From contig CAVOYT010000009.1 in assembly GCA_963700745.1 (NCBI GenBank), positions 493,754 through 557,753 of the forward strand: a stretch of 64,000 bases of DNA, given 5' to 3'. Of this stretch, positions 57,754 through 64,000 are shown piece by piece. The translations under genes were made by a program, and so were the position numbers. Under the pieces are notes generated by a model, which ran no database searches, had not been told where the DNA came from, and saw only the letters and a program-made list of their open reading frames with translations. Numbering within the stretch: the first letter of the stretch is position 1; every line of letters starts with the position of its first letter. This DNA is from UBA10649 sp963700745 (lineage in GTDB: Bacteria; Actinomycetota; Actinomycetes; S36-B12).

Positions 57754-57955
57754 TTAATGGTTGTATCGTCTGTCCAGCAATTCAGTATAAAGTTTAATGT
57801 ATTGATCTGAAATCTTTTCCCAGGTAAACTCTTTTGTAAACTCTCTAATTTCTTCAGCTAATTTATTCTTTACTGTTTCTTCCAAATTATGAAGCTCAAT
57901 TATTTTATCTTTCAATTTTTCGACATTTCCGTACGGAACTAAATATTTATTAATG
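57754..57955 (-). CDS. Glycosyltransferase family 1/4, C-terminal fragment
   Basis: About 66 residues with no start codon of their own: NKYLVPYGNVEKLKDKII, then EFTKEFTWEKISDQYIKLYTELL and a stop at 57754. This is the usual C-terminal pattern of GT4 enzymes (the VPxGDxxxLxxxI region, then the FsWekiaxxyxxlY helix). Cut upstream by the junction near 57,955. Confidence 0.7.
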
Positions 57956-58921
57956 TTTTGCGAACCAACGGAGCAAAAACGCCGTCAGCAAGACGCTGCA
58001 AAAGATGATCGACACACGGAACACGAGTGCCCCCGGCGAATTCGTCGACTCAACATAGAACAACCTGAGCGCTGGATATTCCAGGAGCGTCTGTGCGTTC
58101 AACTTGACGCCTGACATTAGTTGCAGACCATTATGCAAGGCGTGAAACGCAACGCACGGAATAAGGCTTCCAGTCTGAACTGCGAGGTAACCGAGCAACA
58201 TCCCGAGAATACATGCGTTGATTGACTGTTGCAGAATCCCGTGAACGATTCCAAACAACAGGCTGCTAATGAATATTGCCATACTTTTATTGCCCAGTCA
58301 CGCAGTCCCGATAGCACAAAACCACGATACGCTAACTCTTCGCAAATGGCGGGTGTGACTGCAAGCAACAACAGTAATTGCCAGTTCGGTGCCTCGGCCA
58401 TCATGATGCCCAGACCTTCCAGTAGCGTTAACGTCTCCGGGGCTAATTGGGTAAACGACCTGCACAAACTCTACGCAGGGCGGATGCGGCCGGTTGAATG
58501 CACACGGCCAGCAAGACGGTGGCCGCCAATACGGCCAAACGAACGGGACGTAATAAGAGAGTTCGCATCGGACTGGCGGTCAGCATAATCGCCATCACAA
58601 GGACGGGAGCGGCAATCATCCCCAATTGAACAACCAGCGTCGAGACGGACAAAATCTCTCCAACTCTCGGGCATGGGTGCGAATAGCCGACCGAAAAACT
58701 GCAGCATCAGCAGCAGCATCCCACACATCAACCCTTCGGCTAAGCTCGGTGTGACGCCCCTGTCTCGGACCAAGTGCCTTAACCAGACGCGAACACTAAA
58801 CCGCTCGCTCTCGCGGAACAGGACCGATTCGTCGTTAAACAAGTGCACGGCCCAGCGAATCGAAAGCCAGCAACAAACCAAGGTCACCGCCGCCGCGGGC
58901 ACGACAAACTTGATGGCGCGA
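57950..58921 (-). CDS. CPBP-family membrane metalloprotease fused to ABC-permease-like region (frameshifted, 5' truncated)
   Basis: C-terminal CPBP (Abi) protease domain: AICEELAYRGFVLSGLRDW (EExxxR), SLLFGIVHGILQQS (FxxxH) and AFHALHNGLQLMSG (HxxxN), the predicted zinc ligands. N-terminal part (VTLVCCWLSIRWAVHLFNDESVLFRESER) resembles the last helices of NatB/ABC-2 permeases, a fusion common in planctomycetes. Frame breaks near 58,650, 58,450 and 58,290. Upstream part lost at a junction near 58,920. Confidence 0.75.
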
Positions 58922-61307
58922 AAAGGTAGTCGCCCTCGATCACGGTGCGTAGCAGCAGCATAACGCCCGTCACGGAAATCATTCCCGCCGTTCCGAACGT
59001 AATCTCAGTCGTGGGAATGATTGCGATCATCGACAACGGCATCGTCCCGCGTGTCGGCGTAGTTCTGATACATCCGCCAGGGCACGAATACGCCGGCATC
59101 GGCCCAGGCGGGAGCCCCCGAAAAGGTTCTCGTTCGGATCGCCCGGATGGGGCGAGATATCGCGAGAACCGGCCGTCGTCGGCCTGCGAGTCGCGCACGT
59201 CGGCGAGCCACTTGGTGAAGAACGCGGCCATGTCCATGTTGAAGATGGCGGTCTGCGAGAAGGCCTGGATGTCGCCCATCCAGCCGGCACGCTCGTCGCG
59301 CTGCGGGCAGTCGGTGGGGATGCTCGTCAGATTGCCGAGCTGGCTCCAGAAGGCGTTGTGCATGAGTTGGTTGATCAGCGGATTGGAGCACTCGAAGCGG
59401 CCCACCTCGGGCGCCGCGGAGTGGAAGACTCGGCCCACGAGGTCACTCGGCCGAGGTTTCTCCGTCAGGCCGCGCACCTCGACGTAGCGGAAGCCGTGAT
59501 AGGTGAAGCGCGGCTCGAAGACTTCCTCGCCATCGCCGCGGCAAACGTACACGTCCCGCTGCTTCGCGCTGCGCAGGTTGGCGGTGTAGACGGTGCCGTC
59601 GGCGTTGAGCCGCTCGGCGTGCTGCGAGGCTGATCTCGCGGCCGGCCGTGCCGCCACGGACTGTCAGCCGGCACCAGCCCACCATGTTCTGCCCTAGGTC
59701 GAACACGTAGACGCCCTTCTGCGGGCTCGGTCACCTTTACCGGCGTCAGCTCCCGCGTCACCCGGAGCGGATTCGTTGGGCTGCCAGATCCAGTTGCGTG
59801 CCGGGAAACTCCACTACGCGTGCGCCCTGCCAGTCGGCGTCGTCGAATCCCGGCCTGTCCCATCCCGGTTGTTCCATGCGGGCGTCGTAGATTTCGCCGT
59901 CGTACATGCTGGCGTGATGGACCGGGCCGTCCTCGGTGCTGCGCCACGTCGGGTCGGTCGCGACCGTCACCGTCTCGCCCCGCCGGCCAGTTCGACGTCC
60001 ATCCGCATCAGGAAGCCGCGCTGACCGCGGAACTTGCGCTTGGCGACCGGCGGTGCTCCCAAGAACCGGTCTCCATGCCAGCCGTCGCCCAGCATGACGC
60101 CCACGGCGTTCGGGCCGGATTTCAGCAGCTTGGTCACGTCGAACGCGCGGTACTGCACCCGCCGCACGTACTTCGTGTATTCGGGCGCCAGCAGGCCGTC
60201 ACCCACGCGCCGGCCGTTCAGATGCACTTCGTACAGGCCCAGCCCGGTCGCGTAGAGCGTCGCCTTCTGGATCGGGCCGTCGATCGCAAACTCTTTCCTC
60301 AACAAGGTCGCAGGGCGAGGCCCCGCCGATCCCCGGTCCGGCCGCGAGGCGGCCGTCCACCAGCTTTGTCTTCGACCAGTCGCCCTGCTCGATCGAGTCC
60401 AACACCTCGACCTTTACGCCTAACGCCAGATTCTTGTCGCCCTCCAGCACCTGCAGTTCCGCCAGCGCCATACCGTGGTTGTTCTCGTCTCGGGCCGCGC
60501 AGACGGGTTGCCGTCAGGCGCACGTAGCGCGCCGCTGACCTCCTCGAATCGGCAGGTCATGGCCTCGGTGCCGGGATTCGGCACGTCCTCGCGGTCCGGT
60601 CCACCACCACGCGTCGATCGGAGAAATCCTGTTCGTCCGGCCACCTCGACACGGAACCGCACGGGAAACAGGAAGCCCGGCGTGTCGGGCTGCCAGTTGA
60701 ACGGTCGGGCCGGCCACAACCGCACGCCGTCGATGCGGCGCGCCTCGCCCAGGTCCACCGTGACCCACTTCTCGGCATCTGGCGAATTGGCAAACTCGGT
60801 GTGATAGCCGTTGTGGGGCTCCCGCACCTCGATTTCTTCGCCCGCGATCCACTGTCCCTGCCAATCCTCCGGCTCCAACAGGCCCATGGACCACATCGCC
60901 GGTTCGCTCCACGGGGACGCCTCACCGTCTTGGTCCCACACCCGCACCTTCCAGTAACACCACATGCGTGAGGTAAGCGGCTTACCGGAATACTCGATGT
61001 GAAGCTGTTGGTCCGACGCAACCTTGCCGCTGTCCCACAGGTCACCGCGGTCGGACGCCAACATGTTCTTGCTCTGGCCAACAAGAATTCGATACGCCGT
61101 TTGTTGCTGACCGCGGGTGTCGGACTGCAGCACCCAACTCAAACGAGGTTTCTCGACGTGAATCCCGAGAGGGTTGACCAGGTACTCACATCGCAGATGG
61201 GTGGGTATCAACGGCACGTTCGCTGCGAAACAACCGGCAGTGACGAGCCACGCGCTCGTGAATACTGTGACGACGCGACAGACTCGAGCAGATTGCCAAC
61301 ACGCCAT
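58922..61307 (-). CDS. Alpha-L-rhamnosidase, GH78 (frameshifted, 3' truncated)
   Basis: Releases terminal alpha-L-rhamnose from plant or algal glycans. Signal peptide at 61307 (lipobox-like VTAGC), N-terminal beta-sandwich (LRCEYLVNPLGIHVEKPRLSW, MWCYWKVRVWDQDGEASPWS), and the GH78 catalytic signature SIPTDCPQRDERAGWMGDIQAFSQTA (general acid Glu/Asp region) followed by FTKWLADVRDSQADDGRF. At least five frame changes. The C-terminal part is cut near 58,922, where a CPBP gene begins. Planctomycetes carry many such enzymes. Confidence 0.85.
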
Positions 61308-61487
61308 GGTCGCGTCTCCGTCGGATGAAACTGTGTCGTCGTCGAGATCGGCACCGCCGCGAAGATCTGCATCCCGCTACGACCCAGCGACCGTCAAACC
61401 GATCGCTCCGGATACGTGAAACAAACGATGATCAATGTCCTTGGCGAACATCATGAATCGACCTCCACAATCGCAACGGAAAGTGAC

Positions 61488-61784
61488 ATGGTTGCGATTC
61501 CCACCGTACACTTAACCCCAACGCCAGAAAAGATCCTCCAGTCGATCACAGTCGGCACAATGGCCTGTGGCCCCACGGGTCACCTTGTAGCAGCGACAAG
61601 GGTGCTTCCCCTGTTTAACGAACTCGAGGAGTTTGATCTCAGCTGGAAGGACAGCCCGACCGGCCGGATAGCACACATCATTTCTCGCAGCGACCGTAAT
61701 ACGCTGAGTTTCGGCGGACAGTTCTCACCGAAGGAAGCACACTGGATGGAGCAAGCCCTGGAACGCGTTTTGACTGCACTCTGA
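61488..61784 (+). CDS. Hypothetical protein
   Basis: About 98 residues, not recognised. Contains MVAIPTVHLTPTPEKIL, TMACGPTGHLVAAT and FSPKEAHWMEQALERVL. An upstream in-frame GTG at 61416 would add 24 residues; I prefer the ATG because the added part is low in conservation-like character and the site GGAAAG precedes the ATG. No signal peptide. Divergent from the rhamnosidase gene. Confidence 0.45.
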   Translation: MVAIPTVHLTPTPEKILQSITVGTMACGPTGHLVAATRVLPLFNELEEFDLSWKDSPTGRIAHIISRSDRNTLSFGGQFSPKEAHWMEQALERVLTAL

Positions 61785-61894
61785 CCGACTACGAATGCAA
61801 CGTGGTTGCTCTCGGGATTGATTCGTGGAACAGCGTAAACGTAGACTCATGGAACGATCCTTCCTTTACATGAACAGATCAGAAGGACCTGTTT

Positions 61895-62515
61895 ATGGGA
61901 TTCTTTGATTTCCTACTGGGCACGAAGAAGCGAACAAACATCGAGGTTGTTCCTGACCGTATTTGGATGACCACAGAGGCCAAGTTCGCCGGTGTGGCCA
62001 AGGAGGTTGCCGAACGTTCAAAGGCCGAGGCCGTTGCCATCTTGCTGGTCGCACATTTTCCCGATGTGCTGGCACACCTTCAAGGGATCGCCGATCAGGT
62101 CAAATCAGGTGTGCCCGTGAAGGCTGTGCTGGCAAGCAATCTGAATACGGACCTCGCTGCCAGCCTCAATCTGGATGAGTCGACCGTCATCGACATTATC
62201 GTTGGCGAACGGCCCCCCTTGGCGTCGGTGGATGAACGTCTCGAAGCGTTTGTCGCCGACTTGCCATGCCGCTGTTGGTTGTCACATCACCTTTCACTGG
62301 AAGATCCGATAATGCAAGCCTTTGCTGGCGAGTGGGTACAGAATCTTCTCAGGAAACTCGGCATGTCTGAAGAGGAATCCATCGAGAGCGAGATGGTGTC
62401 GCGTCGGATCAGGCAGACGCAACGGAAGATCGAACGAAAAGTGCGTGGGCCTGTCGATGCCGAATCAGCAACGCAATGGCTGGAGAAGAACTGCCCAGAA
62501 ATGGTGAAGAGGTGA
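61895..62515 (+). CDS. Hypothetical protein
   Basis: 206 residues, intact, not assigned to a family. N terminus MGFFDFLLGTKKRTNIEVVPD, then alternating helices and strands (AVAILLVAHFPDVLAHLQGIAD, STVIDIIVGERPP), a CRCWLSHHLSLEDP patch, and a basic C-terminal helix. No signal peptide or membrane segment. AGAAGGACC precedes the ATG. Resembles hypothetical proteins of planctomycetes in style only. Confidence 0.6.
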   Translation: MGFFDFLLGTKKRTNIEVVPDRIWMTTEAKFAGVAKEVAERSKAEAVAILLVAHFPDVLAHLQGIADQVKSGVPVKAVLASNLNTDLAASLNLDESTVIDIIVGERPPLASVDERLEAFVADLPCRCWLSHHLSLEDPIMQAFAGEWVQNLLRKLGMSEEESIESEMVSRRIRQTQRKIERKVRGPVDAESATQWLEKNCPEMVKR

Positions 62516-62631
62516 ATTCAACAAGCTGATCAAATCGGAGACTCCAAACGTCTACAATAGCGGTATCGATTGAGTTCGCATTCGATTGCGCGACCGTAAT
62601 GCGGCACCACACAACACGAAAGGAGCCACCG

Positions 62632-62831
62632 ATGCGAATCGGGCTAATCATTGGGGCAGCATTTCTTTTCCTCGCCGTGTCTGTCACGAATGTCCTGCCC
62701 GACGTCTTCAGGCAAAGGCAGGCCGATGTAAGTGGAAAGTCGCAACTAAGGGATCTTCTGAAACAGCGTCGCGACTTTCTCGTCAGGGCAGTCGACATCC
62801 AAATCCGGCAATACGCGAACGGAGCGTGTAG
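62632..62831 (+). CDS. Exported hypothetical protein, 5' part
   Basis: About 66 residues before a junction near 62,831. Signal-anchor MRIGLIIGAAFLFLAVSVTNV, then a Lys/Arg/Gln-rich helix (LRDLLKQRRDFLVRAVDIQI). AAAGGAGCC precedes the ATG. The reading continues in frame into actinobacterial DNA but without meaning. Confidence 0.5.
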
Positions 62832-63056
62832 TGTCGTTCGGCTGCCAGGAGAGGACGTAGTCGCCCTCACGTACGCCGAGGCCGCGCAGCCCGCGTGCGG
62901 CGGACCACGTGCGGGCCGCCGTCTCGGCGTACGTCCACCGCTCCTCGGCGAAGAGGGCGAAGACCTTGTCGGGCGTTCGAGCCGCGAACTTGGCGAGGAG
63001 ATCGGGGACGACGACCTCGTCGGCCGGCGGGAAGCGGTGGTCGGTGTGGTTCTCAT
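62832..63056 (-). CDS. AMP-dependent acyl-CoA synthetase, N-terminal part (frameshifted)
   Basis: About 70 residues: PPADEVVVPDLLAKFAARTPDK, ERWTYAETAARTWSAARGLRGLG, VREGDYVLSWQP, the usual opening of FadD/acyl-CoA ligases, which adenylate a carboxylic acid and pass it to CoA. The ATG at 63056 overlaps the LLM gene's stop as ATGA, but the homology lies one base out of that frame, so there is an indel near the start. Cut at 62,832 by the junction. Confidence 0.68.
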
Positions 63057-64000
63057 CGTCGTGTGTCTCCCGGCCGCCGGATGGATCGACTCCGACCCGG
63101 CGACCGGGCCGCGTGCTCCGCGCCGCTCCGCTCCCTACTGGAGTGCTTGGCCATGTACTCCGACATGGCCGTGGTCATCTCGGCGAGGTACGCCTGCTTG
63201 CCTGCCTTGGCGGCGTTGTACGGGTTGGCGCCCGCTGCAGCTGCTCCTGGAAGTGCGGCATCACGTACTTCGCGAACAGCTCGTGGTGACGCTTGTTCGC
63301 CTCCCACGTCGTCCACTCGTGGTGGAACTGGAGGAAGCAGCCGAAGCCGCCGGTGCCCTCGACGAAGCCCTCGATCTCCGTGATGCAGTCGTCCGGGGTG
63401 CCGATGATGACGGCACGCGCGTTCTGCAGGAACTCGAGCCGCTCCTCGAATGTCCTGCCCTCGAGCGTGAACGCCGGATGCGATGTGTTGTCGGCGTAGT
63501 AGTCGAACCAGGTCATGAAGCCGTGCTCGATCTCCTCGAGCGCCTGCTCCTTGGTCTCCGCTAGGTGGACGTGGCTCGTCAGGCGCCACTTGCGGCGATC
63601 GGCCACCTGGCCGAACTCGGCCGCGCGCGCCTCGAGGATCGACCAGTGGTTGCGCAGCACCTGCATCCCCTCGGGCGTCGTCGAGCCCAGCGAGAGCAGG
63701 CCGCCGCCGACCTTGCCCGCGAGGCGCGGAGCGATCTGCGACGCGACGCCCGGCACGGCAATCTCGAAGCACGGGTCCGAGTAGGGCTTCAGCATCGACG
63801 CTGCGTTGACCAGCTCGTAGCGGTCGGTCTTGACCGAGAGCGGCTCGTCGTTCGTCAGCAGGTGCATGAGGACGTCGAAGTCCTCCTCGAACGCGTCGCG
63901 CAGGTCGGCCATCGGGAGGCCGATCATCTGGGCGTCGGAGGCGAGCGAGCCCGGCCCGAGAGCGCACATCATGCGGCCCCGGGTGAGGTGGTCGAGGAGG
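63053..64000 (-). CDS. LLM-class flavin-dependent oxidoreductase, N-terminally cut by window edge (one frameshift)
   Basis: About 315 residues of a luciferase-like monooxygenase: LLDHLTRGRMMCALGPGSLASDAQM, FEEDFDVLMHLLTNDE, GLLSLGSTTPEGM, AVIIGTPDDCITEIEGFVE, FLQFHHEWTTWEANKRH. Resembles FMN/F420-dependent alkane or limonene monooxygenase-type proteins common in actinobacteria. Frame break near 63,230. Coupled to the acyl-CoA synthetase gene downstream. Confidence 0.8.
   Translation of the reverse strand, partial: PPRPPHPGPHDVRSRAGLARLRRPDDRPPDGRPARRVRGGLRRPHAPADERRAALGQDRPLRAGQRSVDAEALLGPVLRDCRAGRRVADRSAPRGQGRRRPALAGLDDARGDAGAAQPLVDPRGARGRVRPGGRSPQVAPDEPRPPSGDQGAGARGDRARLHDLVRLLRRQHIASGVHARGQDIRGAARVPAERACRHHRHPGRLHHGDRGLRRGHRRLRLLPPVPPRVDDVGGEQASPRAVREVRDAALPGAAAAGANPYNAAKAGKQAYLAEMTTAMSEYMAKHSSRERSGAEHAARSPGRSRSIRRPGDTRR

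Noticed and set aside
1..64000. CRISPR array or rRNA genes
   Set aside because: No series of equal-length repeats with spacers and no rRNA-like stretch was seen on either strand.

Overview
This window does not read as one chromosome. It is a gap-free string of segments whose GC content, codon use and gene families point to different bacteria. At most boundaries the genes on both sides are cut, so I read it as a chimeric metagenomic scaffold. Segments (junctions approximate): 1-9,515 actinobacterial, high GC; 9,510-10,199 an internal rfbA piece; 10,200-41,733 mid-GC, Desulfobacterota- or Nitrospirota-like (inference); 41,734-49,225 and 49,225-53,275 high-GC, the first alphaproteobacterial in style; 53,280-57,400 mid-GC; 57,400-57,955 AT-rich; 57,955-62,831 planctomycete-like, with a further join near 58,920; 62,832-64,000 actinobacterial.

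Segment 1 holds a sugar ABC transporter (two permeases, a lipoprotein binding protein, and a divergent MsmX/UgpC-type ATPase) beside a LacI regulator that probably controls it. Then comes the conserved actinobacterial run ppx - DUF501 - FtsB/DivIC-like - eno.

The 10.2-41.7 kb segment is the most interesting. At 10.2-14.4 kb lies part of an integrative element: divergent XRE repressors and a tightly packed operon of a RepO-like replication protein, an Ig-repeat lipoprotein, a TSCPD-domain protein and an exported acidic protein, with a tRNA 3'-end fragment on its right. Two methyltransferases and a tRNA-Glu 3' fragment follow. From 17,629 to 39,602 a 46-bp direct repeat of the 3' half of tRNA-Arg(CCU) brackets a 22-kb island. 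The island carries outer-membrane barrels, a PAS-cyclase, an MscS-type channel, five tandem exported DUF1254/DUF1214 proteins, a PAS-histidine kinase with two response regulators, and an IS110 transposase. No integrase is visible.

The 41.7-53.3 kb part has a catabolic-looking cluster (MttB-like, LysR, LLM oxidoreductase, 4-OT tautomerase, alpha/beta hydrolase, metallo-beta-lactamase-fold hydrolase), a PKD/Fn3 subtilase, and a coupled PAP2 - acyltransferase - PEP-utilising-enzyme operon. After that come a rhomboid remnant, two aldo/keto reductases, glycosyltransferase pieces, a CPBP-protease/ABC-permease fragment, a GH78 alpha-L-rhamnosidase, planctomycete-like hypotheticals, and the start of an acyl-CoA synthetase with an LLM oxidoreductase.

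Reading-frame breaks are very common in the high-GC and planctomycete-like segments and at 10-25.5 kb, but absent from about 25.6 to 41.0 kb. Most look like sequence errors rather than real decay, so many genes are given as one feature spanning the broken frames.
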